DNA of 64,000 nucleotides, taken from Arsenophonus sp046530785 (GTDB lineage: Bacteria > Pseudomonadota > Gammaproteobacteria > Enterobacterales > Enterobacteriaceae). Shown piece by piece: positions 33,631-43,129 of the stretch. The translations under genes and the position numbers were made by a program. How positions within the stretch are numbered: position 1 is the first letter of the stretch; each line of letters starts with the position of its first letter. The DNA lies in NCBI GenBank assembly GCA_046530785.1, contig JBHEQT010000002.1:124001-188000 (forward strand). The letters are read 5' to 3'. The notes beneath the pieces are model-generated. The model was not told where the DNA came from and made no database searches. It saw only the letters and a program-made list of their open reading frames with translations.

Positions 33631-33632
33631 TT

Positions 33633-34586
33633 ATGGCAGATAATCAATTTAAACATATCAGTGTTCTTCTTAATGAAGCAGTTAATGGCTTGAATATAAA
33701 ACCAAATGGAATTTATGTTGACGGTACTTTTGGGAGAGGAGGGCACTCTAAATTAATTCTCTCTAAGTTAGGAAATGAAGGTCGTCTGATAGCGATAGAT
33801 CGTGATCCAGATGCAGTGAAAGCCGCTAAAAAAATGATTACTGATGACAGATTTTCAATAAAATATGGTTCTTTTTCTCAATTACAAATATTTCTTGCAG
33901 AAGAGGGTTTGGTTAACAAGATTGATGGTGTATTACTTGATTTAGGTGTTTCATCACCACAATTAGATGATCCAGAACGAGGTTTTTCTTTTATGCGGGA
34001 CGGACCATTAGATATGCGTATGGATCCTACAAAAGGTCAACCTGCCTCTGAATGGTTAATGAATGAGAAAGAATCATACATAGCTTGGGTATTGAAAACT
34101 TATGGAGAAGAACGATTTGCAAAAAGAATTGCAAAATCGATTGTGGATCGTAATCATAATTTATCGAAGGAACCATTAACACGAACAAAACAATTGGCAG
34201 AATTGATAGAACAAGTTAATCCATTTAAAAGGAAAAATAAACATCCAGCAACGCGCTCGTTTCAAGCAATTCGCATTTATATAAATAGCGAATTGGAAGA
34301 AATAGAAAAAGCACTAAAGAGTTCATTAAATATATTGCTACCACAGGGTCGGCTATCTATTATTAGTTTTCACTCATTAGAAGATAGATTGGTTAAATAT
34401 TTTATTCGAGAGCATAGCAGAAAAGTAAAAGTTCCGTACGGATTATCATTAACCGATTCGCAATTAAAAAATATTCGTAGACCAATATTGAAAATGTTAG
34501 GAAAAATAAAACCAACAAGAAAAGAAGTTATTGAAAATCCACGAGCAAGAAGTTCAATTGTGCGTTTTGCTGAAATTTTGGAATAA
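33633..34586 (+). CDS. rsmH: 16S rRNA (cytosine-1402-N4)-methyltransferase
   Basis: SAM-dependent methylation of C1402 in the decoding centre of 16S rRNA. The longest frame starts at 33567, but that extension is the decayed mraZ tail read in frame; the ATG at 33633 gives MADNQFKHISVLLNEAVNGL as in the family and 317 residues (313 in E. coli). SAM motif I reads YVDGTFGRGGHS, followed by AIDRDPDAV, DGVLLDLGVSSPQLDDPERG, the HPATRSFQAIRI stretch and LSIISFHSLEDR. The stop at 34584-34586 is two bases before ftsL. It is now the first gene of the division cluster, without its repressor gene. Confidence 0.98.
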   Translation: MADNQFKHISVLLNEAVNGLNIKPNGIYVDGTFGRGGHSKLILSKLGNEGRLIAIDRDPDAVKAAKKMITDDRFSIKYGSFSQLQIFLAEEGLVNKIDGVLLDLGVSSPQLDDPERGFSFMRDGPLDMRMDPTKGQPASEWLMNEKESYIAWVLKTYGEERFAKRIAKSIVDRNHNLSKEPLTRTKQLAELIEQVNPFKRKNKHPATRSFQAIRIYINSELEEIEKALKSSLNILLPQGRLSIISFHSLEDRLVKYFIREHSRKVKVPYGLSLTDSQLKNIRRPILKMLGKIKPTRKEVIENPRARSSIVRFAEILE

Positions 34587-34588
34587 TA

Positions 34589-34906
34589 ATGATAGAGGAA
34601 AAATATAACTTAATTAGGATCATTAGTTACGATATTTTTCGGAATGGAGCTATTCCATGTATTCTGTTGATAGTGATCATAATATCAGCAATCTCAATTG
34701 TTACAGTGAGTTATAAAGTACGGTTATTAACGGTAAAAAAAGATTTTATAGTAAAAGAAGAAGAATTTTTAGATACAGAATGGAGAAATTTAATTTTGGA
34801 GGAGAAGTTATTAGGAAATCATAGTCGAATTGAGCGTCTTTCGATAGAAAGATTACAAATGATTCATGTGAATCCTATGAAAGAACATATAGTGATTGCA
34901 AAGTAA
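34589..34906 (+). CDS. ftsL: Cell division protein FtsL
   Basis: Bitopic protein of the FtsQLB complex that relays the signal activating FtsWI. It has 105 residues, shorter than the 121 of E. coli because the cytoplasmic N-terminus is trimmed. A single transmembrane segment (about residues 22-42, ILLIVIIISAISIVTVSY) is followed by a periplasmic coiled coil with EWRNLILEEKLLGNHSRIER, the most conserved part of FtsL and the site of FtsB contact. The end, LQMIHVNPMKEHIVIAK, matches the family. It sits between rsmH and ftsI with two and 22 bases of spacing, as in all dcw clusters. Confidence 0.95.
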   Translation: MIEEKYNLIRIISYDIFRNGAIPCILLIVIIISAISIVTVSYKVRLLTVKKDFIVKEEEFLDTEWRNLILEEKLLGNHSRIERLSIERLQMIHVNPMKEHIVIAK

Positions 34907-34928
34907 TTTTAGTAAATAGGTAAACAAC

Positions 34929-36692
34929 ATGAAATCTGCATTCTTAATAAAAAATAGAAAAGGATATGAAAAAAAAGTTAGCTATGTAAGTTGGCGTTTT
35001 TTGTTAGTACATGTAGGAATAGCATTAATGTTAATTGTTCTTATTGTTCGTATTACTTATTTACAAATTATTAATCCGGAAAAGCTTCTTAGACAAGGTG
35101 ATATGCGTTCACTTCGTGTTGAGGAAGTAACGAATACACGAGGAATGATAAGTGATCGTGATGGGCGTCAGCTAGCAGTAAGTGTTCCGGTTTACGCTAT
35201 TTGTGCTGATCCGAAAATAATTAATGAAAAGGGTGGATTAATTAATAATGAACGTTGGAAAGCATTGTCAGATGAGTTAAAGATATCGCTAAAACAGGTT
35301 AATCATAAAATTAATATTAATCCTAATAGTCGTTTTGTCTATTTAGCTCGTCAAGTAAATCTATCTGTTGCTGAATATATTAAAAAATTAAAAATAAAAG
35401 GTATTTATTTGCGTAAAGAGTCAAGACGTTATTATCCATCTGGTCCAGTAACAGCTCATTTGATTGGGGTAACAAATATTGATGGGCAAGGAATTGAAGG
35501 AATTGAAAAAAGCTTTAATTATCTCTTAACTGGATCGCCAGGAAAAAGGATAGTGCGTAAAGATCGTTATGGAAAAGTTATTGAAGATATTTTTTTCAGT
35601 AATAGTCAAGATGCGAACGATTTGATATTAAGTATTGACGAGAGAATACAATTGTTAGTTTATCGTGAATTGAAACGCAGTGTAATGGAAAATAAAGCAA
35701 AGACAGGTATTGCCATTTTAGTAGATGTTAATACTGGTGAGATATTGGCAATGGTTAATATTCCATCTTATAACCCGAATAATCTTTCTGGTACCTCAAC
35801 TGAAATTATGCGTAACCATGCTATCAGTGATGTATTTGAACCTGGTTCAACAGTTAAACCAATGGTGATTATTAGTGCGTTGAATAACGGAATTATTAAA
35901 ACCAACAGTGTTCTAAATACTCAACCATATATGATTAGTGGTCATAAAATTAAAGATGTAGGAAAATATAGTGAATTATCCGTTACCGGTATTTTACAGA
36001 AATCAAGTAATGTTGGTGTTTCAAAGTTAGCATTAGCAATGCCTTCAGATGAGCTGATAGATGTTTATGCTAAATTTGGTTTAGGAAAATCGACAAATCT
36101 AGGATTAATTGGAGAAAGTAGGGGTATCTTTCCTAATAAAAAAGTACATTGGTCTGAATTTGAAAGGGCTACCTTTTCTTTCGGTTATGGGTTAATGGTA
36201 ACACCGTTACAGTTGGCAAGAGTTTATGCAACAATTGGTAGTTTTGGTATTTATCGTCCGTTATCAATTATAAGAGTTGATTCTCCGGTGTCAGGTGATC
36301 GTATTTTTCCTGATGGAATTATGCGGAGCGTTGTTCAAATGATGGAAGCTGTTGCATTGCCTGATACTGTTCAAGAAGCAGTTAAAGGTTATCGAATAGC
36401 GATTAAGACAGGTACAACAAAAACAGTTGGTATTGATGGCCATTATGTTAATCAATATATTGCTTATACGGCCGGAGTAGCGCCGGCAAGTAACCCTCGC
36501 TATGCTTTGGTTGTGATTATTAATAAGCCTAGTGCAGGAAAATATTATGGAGGAGTTGTTTCTGCACCTGTATTTGGAACTATTATAGGAAATGTTTTAC
36601 GTTTAACAAATGTAAAGCCTGATGCATTAACTTCAGATCAGAATAAATTAGTAATTAACAAGATAACAGAGGATATAGGTGGCAGATCGTAA
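34929..36692 (+). CDS. ftsI: Septal peptidoglycan transpeptidase FtsI (PBP3)
   Basis: Crosslinks septal peptidoglycan as partner of FtsW. The product has 587 residues (588 in E. coli). Order: a short cytoplasmic head, one membrane anchor (about 25-45), the RGMISDRDGRQLAVSVPVYA dimerisation/pedestal region, then the penicillin-binding domain with SxxK in FEPGSTVKPM (active serine near residue 307), SxN in QKSSNVG, and KTGT in AIKTGTTKT. GQGIEGIEKSFNYLLTG marks the non-catalytic module. Its end overlaps the GTG start of murE by 14 bases, suggesting coupled translation. Confidence 0.98.
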   Translation: MKSAFLIKNRKGYEKKVSYVSWRFLLVHVGIALMLIVLIVRITYLQIINPEKLLRQGDMRSLRVEEVTNTRGMISDRDGRQLAVSVPVYAICADPKIINEKGGLINNERWKALSDELKISLKQVNHKININPNSRFVYLARQVNLSVAEYIKKLKIKGIYLRKESRRYYPSGPVTAHLIGVTNIDGQGIEGIEKSFNYLLTGSPGKRIVRKDRYGKVIEDIFFSNSQDANDLILSIDERIQLLVYRELKRSVMENKAKTGIAILVDVNTGEILAMVNIPSYNPNNLSGTSTEIMRNHAISDVFEPGSTVKPMVIISALNNGIIKTNSVLNTQPYMISGHKIKDVGKYSELSVTGILQKSSNVGVSKLALAMPSDELIDVYAKFGLGKSTNLGLIGESRGIFPNKKVHWSEFERATFSFGYGLMVTPLQLARVYATIGSFGIYRPLSIIRVDSPVSGDRIFPDGIMRSVVQMMEAVALPDTVQEAVKGYRIAIKTGTTKTVGIDGHYVNQYIAYTAGVAPASNPRYALVVIINKPSAGKYYGGVVSAPVFGTIIGNVLRLTNVKPDALTSDQNKLVINKITEDIGGRS

Positions 36693-38169
36693 TTTACGCA
36701 ATTTACTTGCAGTATTAGGTTTTAATGCACCAGATAAAATATTACAAGAAATGAAAATTGATAGCCGTAAGATAGTGACAGGAGATCTATTTTTAGCAGT
36801 TAATGGTCATCAAACAGATGGACGAAAATATATCTCTCAAGCAATAACGCAAGGTGGCGTCGCTGCAATTATTGCTGAAGCAGAAAGAGAAACAGAGTCT
36901 GGAACGATTCGATATATTCATGATGTTCCAGTAATTTATATCAACGATCTGAATAATCAATTATCGCTATTAGCAGGAGAATTTTATCAACATCCAGCTT
37001 CAAATTTGCGATTGATTGGTGTAACAGGAACAAACGGTAAAACAACCACTAGTCAATTAATTTCTCAGTGGGCGAAAGAGTTGGGCGAAGTCACTGCCAT
37101 AATGGGTACTGTTGGTAATGGAATATTAGGAGAAGTTATACCTAGTAAAAATACGACTCTTTCAGCAGTTGATCTTCAAAATGAATTACATTTATTGGTT
37201 GATAAACAGGTTAGTTTAGTTGCGATGGAAGTCTCCTCGCATGGCTTAGTGCAAGGTCGTGTTGCTGCTATTCCTTTTAGCGCTGTTGTCTTTACTAATT
37301 TAAGTCGCGATCATCTTGATTATCATGGTGATATGAAAAATTATGCAGAAGCAAAATGGTTATTATTTTCAACCCATAAATCTAATAAACAAATTATCAA
37401 TGTGGATGATGATACAGGTTTGCAATGGATTAAAAAATTGCCAGAGGCATGTGCAGTTTCGATGGAGAATAGAATACCTACTAATTGGCAAGGTGTTTCG
37501 ATGTTAGTAAAAAAAGTGGATTATCATGATCGTGGAGCAACAATTCATTTTAATTCTACTTGGGGAAAAGGATCTCTTGAAAGCCCATTATTAGGAGATT
37601 TTAACGTAAAAAATGTCATGTTAGCTATGTCGACCCTTTTAATGGTAGGGTTTTTATTTGATGATGTTGTAAAATCATCAAATGTTTTGCAACCAGTTTG
37701 TGGACGAATGGAAGTCTTTACTTCCCCAGGACGTCCAATCGTTATTGTAGATTATGCTCACAATCCTGATGCAATTAAAAAAGCGTTAATTGCGACCAGA
37801 TTTCACTGTCGTGGTAAACTTTGGTGTGTATTTGGTTGTGGAGGAGATCGGGATAAAGGTAAACGTGCATTGATGGGAAGTTTAGCTGAACAGTATGCAG
37901 ATTTTGTAATAATAACAGATGACAATCCACGTAATGAAGAATCTGAAATAATTATTAATGATATTTTAAGTGGTTTTTTAAATCCTGAGAGAGCAACATC
38001 GATTATAGGACGAATAAAAGCAATTACTAGTGCGATTATGCAGACAAATTCTGATGATGTCGTATTAATTCTAGGTAAAGGTCATGAAGATTTCCAAATT
38101 ATTGGTAATCATCATTTTGATTATTCGGATCGAATAACGGTAGCACGGTTATTGGGGCTGCTAATATGA
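36679..38169 (+). CDS. murE: UDP-MurNAc-L-Ala-D-Glu:meso-DAP ligase
   Basis: Adds meso-diaminopimelate to the growing stem peptide. The product has 496 residues (495 in E. coli) and starts at GTG (VADRNLRNLLAVLG); the overlap with ftsI and the N-terminal sequence match E. coli, which also uses GTG. The ATP motif is GVTGTNGKTTTSQL (about 114-127); the carbamylated-lysine region is FTNLSRDHLDYHGDMKNYAE followed by AKW; the DNPR box that sets diaminopimelate specificity is in ITDDNPRNEESEI. GKGHEDFQI is near the end. The stop overlaps the murF start as ATGA. Confidence 0.98.
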   Translation: MADRNLRNLLAVLGFNAPDKILQEMKIDSRKIVTGDLFLAVNGHQTDGRKYISQAITQGGVAAIIAEAERETESGTIRYIHDVPVIYINDLNNQLSLLAGEFYQHPASNLRLIGVTGTNGKTTTSQLISQWAKELGEVTAIMGTVGNGILGEVIPSKNTTLSAVDLQNELHLLVDKQVSLVAMEVSSHGLVQGRVAAIPFSAVVFTNLSRDHLDYHGDMKNYAEAKWLLFSTHKSNKQIINVDDDTGLQWIKKLPEACAVSMENRIPTNWQGVSMLVKKVDYHDRGATIHFNSTWGKGSLESPLLGDFNVKNVMLAMSTLLMVGFLFDDVVKSSNVLQPVCGRMEVFTSPGRPIVIVDYAHNPDAIKKALIATRFHCRGKLWCVFGCGGDRDKGKRALMGSLAEQYADFVIITDDNPRNEESEIIINDILSGFLNPERATSIIGRIKAITSAIMQTNSDDVVLILGKGHEDFQIIGNHHFDYSDRITVARLLGLLI

Positions 38170-39548
38170 TCCCTATTTCGTTAAAGAAATTAGCTTTCGT
38201 TACACAAGGTGTTTTGTATCAGATAAACGATCAGAATGCAGATAGTATATGGATTAATACAGTAACAAGTAATAGCCGTAAACAAACCATTAATGGTTTG
38301 TTCATAGCATTAAAAGGAAAACGTTTTGATGGTCATCATTTTACTGAAGAGGCTATCGGAACAGGTGCAATAGCATTATTAGTTGATCATCCATTAACCA
38401 TTAATTTTCCACAAATTATTGTTGAAGATACACGATTAGCAATAGGAAAATTAGCGGGATGGGTTCGATCACAAAGCAAAGCTAAAGTAATCGGAATTAC
38501 TGGATCTTCTGGAAAAACTTCAGTTAAAGAAATGGTAGCTTCTATTTTATCTCGCTGTGGAAAAACACTTTTTACTGATGCTAATCTCAACAATGATATT
38601 GGTATAGCGTTGACTTTATTTCGTTTGACGACAGAACATCAGTATGCAGTAATTGAAATGGGATCAAATCATATTGGAGAAATAGAATATACCACTAATA
38701 TTGTTAGACCTGACAGTGTATTAGTAAATAATTTATTTGCTGCACATCTTGAAGGTCTTGGTTCATTAGCTGGAGTTGCTAAAGAAAAAGGTTATATTTT
38801 TAAGGGATTAGCAAGAAAAGGAACAGCTGTTATTAATTTGGATAGCCATAATTTAAAAAATTGGCAATTTTATTTTAATAAACAACAAACTATTTGTGGT
38901 TTTTCAGTTATAAAACAGCAATACGCTAATTTTTACGCGGAAAATATTTCTATAAAATCAAAGAATAGTACATTTAACTTACATACACCAACCGGTGTTA
39001 TATCAATATCATTACCTTTGCTAGGAAAACATAATATTGCCAATGCATTAGCGGCGAGTGCATTAGCAATGTCAGTGGGGGCAATGATTGAGGAAGTTAG
39101 TTTTGGATTGGCTTATGTTCATCCTCTATCAGGTCGATTATACTCAATTAATTTAGCACCAGATAAACTTCTTTTAGATGACACATATAATGCTAATATT
39201 GGCTCTATGATTGTTGCCATTGATATTTTATCTCAAATTTCTGGGTATCGTATCTTGGTTGTCGGTGATATAAGTGAATTAGGTGATAATACTAATATCC
39301 TTCATCAAGAAATCGGAGATACAGCTCGAAAAATGAAAATCGATAGAGTTTTAAGTGTCGGTAAGGATAGTGCTCTTATTAGTCAACAAAGTGGTTGTGG
39401 AGAACATTTTTTTTCTAAAAAAGAATTAATTTCTAAACTAATTCCACTAATAAAAAAATATAAAATCGTATCAATTTTAGTCAAAGGTTCACGGAATACA
39501 GAAATGAAGGAAATTGTAAACGCATTACAGGAGCATTTTTTATGTTAA
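38166..39548 (+). CDS. murF: UDP-MurNAc-tripeptide:D-alanyl-D-alanine ligase
   Basis: Completes the UDP-MurNAc-pentapeptide by adding D-Ala-D-Ala made by the DdlB encoded downstream. It has 460 residues (452 in E. coli). The P-loop is GITGSSGKTSVKEM (about 111-124); other Mur-ligase landmarks are NLNNDIGIALTLFRL, IEMGSNHIGEI, NNLFAAHLEGLGSLAGVAK, HNIANALAASALAMSVG, LLDDTYNANIGSM and VKGSRNTEM. The ATG overlaps the murE stop by four bases, and its 3' end overlaps mraY by seven, so the three genes are translationally linked. Confidence 0.98.
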   Translation: MIPISLKKLAFVTQGVLYQINDQNADSIWINTVTSNSRKQTINGLFIALKGKRFDGHHFTEEAIGTGAIALLVDHPLTINFPQIIVEDTRLAIGKLAGWVRSQSKAKVIGITGSSGKTSVKEMVASILSRCGKTLFTDANLNNDIGIALTLFRLTTEHQYAVIEMGSNHIGEIEYTTNIVRPDSVLVNNLFAAHLEGLGSLAGVAKEKGYIFKGLARKGTAVINLDSHNLKNWQFYFNKQQTICGFSVIKQQYANFYAENISIKSKNSTFNLHTPTGVISISLPLLGKHNIANALAASALAMSVGAMIEEVSFGLAYVHPLSGRLYSINLAPDKLLLDDTYNANIGSMIVAIDILSQISGYRILVVGDISELGDNTNILHQEIGDTARKMKIDRVLSVGKDSALISQQSGCGEHFFSKKELISKLIPLIKKYKIVSILVKGSRNTEMKEIVNALQEHFLC

Positions 39549-40624
39549 TTTGGTTAGGTGAATCCCTAGTTAAATATTTTTCTGGTTTTAATCTTTTTTC
39601 TTATTTGACATTTCGGGCTATTACTAGTTTGCTAACTTCTTTGGTGATTTCGCTATGGATGGGACCTAATTTGATTTCTTTTTTAGAAAAATTGCAAATA
39701 AGTCAAACTGTTCGTGATGAAGGTCCCGAATCGCATTTTAGTAAAAGCGGCACACCCACAATGGGAGGTTTGTTGATTTTATCTTCTATTTTTATTTCAG
39801 TCATACTATGGGCTAGGTTAAATAATCCCTATGTTTGGTGTGTATTAGTCATTTTGTTGGGATATGGTATTATTGGTTTTATTGATGATTATCGCAAAAT
39901 TCTATCCAAGAATTCTAGAGGGTTAATCGCACGATGGAAATATTTTTGGCAATCTCTATTAGCTTTAAGTATAGCATTTATTTTATATAATACAGGTAAG
40001 GATACTGCAGTAACTCAATTAGTTCTACCTTTTTTCAAAGATATTATGCCACAACTTGGTCTATTTTATATTTTACTCACTTACTTTGTCATTGTAGGAA
40101 CAAGTAATGCAGTTAATTTAACTGATGGATTAGATGGTTTAGCAATTATGTTGACAGTTTTTATTTCAGCAGGTTTTGCATTAGTAGCTTGGATTACTGG
40201 TAATTTTAATTTCGCTAACTATTTAAAAATTCCTTATATTAATCACGCAGCTGAATTAGTTGTGGTTTGTACTACAATTGTTGGTGCTGGGTTAGGATTT
40301 TTATGGTTTAACACCTATCCTGCGCAACTTTTCATGGGTGATGTTGGCTCGTTGGCATTAGGTGGTGCATTAGGAACCATTGCTGTTTTACTTCGACAAG
40401 AATTTTTATTATTGATTATGGGAGGTGTGTTTGTAATTGAAACATTATCGGTAATTTTGCAAGTTGTATCATTTAAACTATGTCGTCAACGAATTTTTCG
40501 TATGGCGCCGATCCATCATCATTACGAATTAAAAGGATTGCCTGAACCTCGAATTATTGTTCGTTTTTGGATTATCTCATTAATGTTGGTATTGATTGGA
40601 TTGATAACGTTAAAGGTCCGTTGA
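39542..40624 (+). CDS. mraY: Phospho-MurNAc-pentapeptide translocase MraY
   Basis: Integral membrane enzyme that transfers phospho-MurNAc-pentapeptide to undecaprenyl phosphate, making lipid I. It has 360 residues, as in E. coli, with about ten hydrophobic segments. Conserved loops are visible: SHFSKSGTPTMGGLLIL, the Mg-binding aspartates in GFIDDYRKI, NAVNLTDGLDGLA, NTYPAQLFMGDVGSLALGG and the C-terminal MAPIHHHYELKG. It starts inside the murF 3' end and stops two bases before the murD ATG. Confidence 0.98.
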   Translation: MLIWLGESLVKYFSGFNLFSYLTFRAITSLLTSLVISLWMGPNLISFLEKLQISQTVRDEGPESHFSKSGTPTMGGLLILSSIFISVILWARLNNPYVWCVLVILLGYGIIGFIDDYRKILSKNSRGLIARWKYFWQSLLALSIAFILYNTGKDTAVTQLVLPFFKDIMPQLGLFYILLTYFVIVGTSNAVNLTDGLDGLAIMLTVFISAGFALVAWITGNFNFANYLKIPYINHAAELVVVCTTIVGAGLGFLWFNTYPAQLFMGDVGSLALGGALGTIAVLLRQEFLLLIMGGVFVIETLSVILQVVSFKLCRQRIFRMAPIHHHYELKGLPEPRIIVRFWIISLMLVLIGLITLKVR

Positions 40625-40626
40625 TA

Positions 40627-41952
40627 ATGGTTAATTATCAAGGGAAAAAAGTTGTTATTATCGGGTTAGGCCAAACAGGTTTATCTTGTATCTATTTTTT
40701 TCTTTCACGTCAAGTTGTTCCACGTATCATTGATACACGAATATTCCCACCAGGTAAGGATAAATTATCTCCAGAAATTATGTGTCACAGTGGTAGTTGG
40801 AATAGTGAATGGTTAATGGAAGCTGATTTAATTGTCGTTAGTCCCGGTATTTCCATTTCTACACCAGAATTAAAAGTAGCAGCAGATAAAGGTATTGAAA
40901 TTATTGGTGATATTGAACTTTTTTGTCGTGAAACGAATAAACTTATCGTTGCTATCACAGGCTCTAATGGTAAAAGTACTGTTACAGCATTAGTTGGAAA
41001 AATGGCAAAAGCAGCTAATTTGAAAGTAGCAATTGGTGGAAATATAGGAATACCAGCACTGACATTATTAGAAAAAGATTATGATTTATATATATTAGAA
41101 CTTTCTAGTTTTCAGCTAGAAATAACATCAAGTTTAAAATTTGAAGTGGCAACTATATTGAATGTGACAGAAAATCATATGGATCGTTATCCTTCAGGAG
41201 TTAAACAGTATCGTTCTTCTAAATTACGAATCTATTCTAACGCTAAAATTTGTATTGTTAATGAAGAAGATTCACAAACTTGGCCATTACTCGATCGTGA
41301 TGCGCGTTGTATCAGTTTTGGCATTAATAAAGGGGATTATCAATTAAATACTTTTTATAAAGAAATTCAACTAAAAGGAGAGTCTCTTATTAAGACTTCT
41401 GAAATAGGGTTAGTCGGGCAACATAACTATCTTAATGGGATGGCTGCACTAGCTTTAGCAGATGCTATAAATATTCCACGTAAAGCAAGTTTGTCAGAAT
41501 TAACTCAATATAAAGGCTTACCTCATCGTTGCCAATTAGTTTATCATCATCTAGGTATTCAATGGGTTAATGATTCTAAATCAACAAATATCGCTAGTAC
41601 TAAAGCAGTTTTAAAAAGTTTACAAATATCTGGTACGATTTATTTGTTATTAGGTGGAGATGGAAAATCAGCAGATTTTTCATCATTAAAACCATATGTA
41701 TCAAAAAAAAATATTAAGTTAAGTTGTTTTGGGCGTGATGGTTATAAATTGGCACAGTTAAAAAAAAATAGTTTACTATTAGATACAATGGAACAATGTC
41801 TACGAGTTATAGCGCCAAAATTGAAAACTGGAGATATGGTTCTTCTTTCACCAGCTTGTTCAAGTTTTGACCAATTTCGTAATTTTGAACATCGAGGTGA
41901 AAAATTTACTGAATTAGCGAAGGAATTAGGTCAATGTTTATATTTAATTTAA
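40627..41952 (+). CDS. murD: UDP-MurNAc-L-alanine:D-glutamate ligase
   Basis: Adds D-glutamate to UDP-MurNAc-L-Ala. The longest frame begins at 40567 inside mraY; the ATG at 40627, two bases after the mraY stop, gives MVNYQGKKVVIIGLGQTGLS, matching E. coli MADYQGKNVVIIGLG and giving 441 residues (438 in E. coli). Key motifs: ITGSNGKSTVTALVGKM (P-loop), ELSSFQLE, NVTENHMDRYPSGVKQY, GQHNYLNGMAALALADA, WVNDSKSTNIAST, LLGGDGKSADF and LLSPACSSFDQFRNFEHRGE. All expected residues of the family are present. Confidence 0.98.
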   Translation: MVNYQGKKVVIIGLGQTGLSCIYFFLSRQVVPRIIDTRIFPPGKDKLSPEIMCHSGSWNSEWLMEADLIVVSPGISISTPELKVAADKGIEIIGDIELFCRETNKLIVAITGSNGKSTVTALVGKMAKAANLKVAIGGNIGIPALTLLEKDYDLYILELSSFQLEITSSLKFEVATILNVTENHMDRYPSGVKQYRSSKLRIYSNAKICIVNEEDSQTWPLLDRDARCISFGINKGDYQLNTFYKEIQLKGESLIKTSEIGLVGQHNYLNGMAALALADAINIPRKASLSELTQYKGLPHRCQLVYHHLGIQWVNDSKSTNIASTKAVLKSLQISGTIYLLLGGDGKSADFSSLKPYVSKKNIKLSCFGRDGYKLAQLKKNSLLLDTMEQCLRVIAPKLKTGDMVLLSPACSSFDQFRNFEHRGEKFTELAKELGQCLYLI

Positions 41953-42001
41953 AACAACTAAAAATTTGGGATAATAGTGAACGAGATAAAATATTCTAAA
42001 T

Positions 42002-43129
42002 ATGATACTTTATGATCGTACTTTATTTTGGTTCACCTTAGTGCTATCTCTAATTGGTTTTATTATGGTAACATCAGCTTCGCTTCCGATTGGGCAGCGC
42101 TTAACGCAAGATCCATTTTTTTTTGCTAAAAGAGATGCTATTTATATTATTTTATCATTTAGTTTATCTTTATTAGTATTAAATATTTCTATGGTATGGT
42201 GGGAAAAATATAATTTTTTATTATTAATAATTTCCTTAATACTCTTATCAACAGTATTGGTTTCTGGAAACTCAGTTAATGGTGCTTCTCGTTGGATTAA
42301 TACCGGTATTATACATATACAGCCGGCTGAAATTGCAAAATTATCTCTATTCTGCTATGTATCCAATTATTTAGTCAGAAAAATTGATGAATTGAAAATT
42401 CAATTTTTTGCCTTTATGAAGCCTATGTTTATTTTGCTATTAATGAGTATTTTACTTTTATTGCAACCTGATTTAGGTACAGTAATTGTGTTGGTTGTAA
42501 CAACCTTAATATTACTATTTCTTGCTGGTGCTAGGTTAGCACCTTTTATCATTGGTATTATTATTTGTACGGTAAGCGTTATTGGTTTGATTTACTTTAA
42601 ACCTTATCGTTTGCATCGAATAACTTCCTTTCTTAATCCATGGGTAGATCCTTTTGGTAATGGTTATCAATTAACACAATCTTTAATGGCGTTTGGGAGG
42701 GGAAAATTTTTGGGTCAAGGTTTAGGTAATTCTATTCAAAAATTAGAATATTTACCTGAGGCACATACTGATTTTATTTTTTCGATTTTAGCGGAAGAGT
42801 TAGGTTATATCGGTGTATTGTTAGTTCTTTTAATGTTATTTTTTATTTCTTTTCGCAGTATGATGATTGGAAAACGAGCGTTAGATACAGAGCAATATTT
42901 CTCAGGTTATTTAGCTTGTTCAATTGGTATTTGGTTCACTTTTCAAGTATTGATTAATATTGGTTCTGCGACAGGAATATTACCAACTAAAGGATTAACA
43001 TTACCATTAATTAGTTATGGTGGTTCTAGTCTATTAATTATGTTTATTTCCATTACTATCTTGTTACGCATTGATTTTGAAACACGTCTTAAAAAGGTGA
43101 AGGTACTTATAAGGACAAAGAGTAAATGA
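42002..43129 (+). CDS. ftsW: Septal peptidoglycan glycosyltransferase FtsW
   Basis: SEDS-family polymerase making septal glycan strands with FtsI. The product has 375 residues against 414 in E. coli; it lacks the roughly 40-residue cytoplasmic N-terminal tail, beginning MILYDRTLFWFTLVLSLIGF where E. coli reads LIMYDRTLLWLTF. An in-frame stop at 41987-41989 excludes an upstream extension. About ten membrane segments follow, with SSVNGASRWI-type and RIQPAE-type loops (here NSVNGASRWIN and HIQPAEIAKL), QPDLGT, HTDFIFSILAEELG, and PTKGLTLPLISYGGSSLLIM. Its last four bases overlap murG. The loss of the tail appears tolerated. Confidence 0.97.
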   Translation: MILYDRTLFWFTLVLSLIGFIMVTSASLPIGQRLTQDPFFFAKRDAIYIILSFSLSLLVLNISMVWWEKYNFLLLIISLILLSTVLVSGNSVNGASRWINTGIIHIQPAEIAKLSLFCYVSNYLVRKIDELKIQFFAFMKPMFILLLMSILLLLQPDLGTVIVLVVTTLILLFLAGARLAPFIIGIIICTVSVIGLIYFKPYRLHRITSFLNPWVDPFGNGYQLTQSLMAFGRGKFLGQGLGNSIQKLEYLPEAHTDFIFSILAEELGYIGVLLVLLMLFFISFRSMMIGKRALDTEQYFSGYLACSIGIWFTFQVLINIGSATGILPTKGLTLPLISYGGSSLLIMFISITILLRIDFETRLKKVKVLIRTKSK

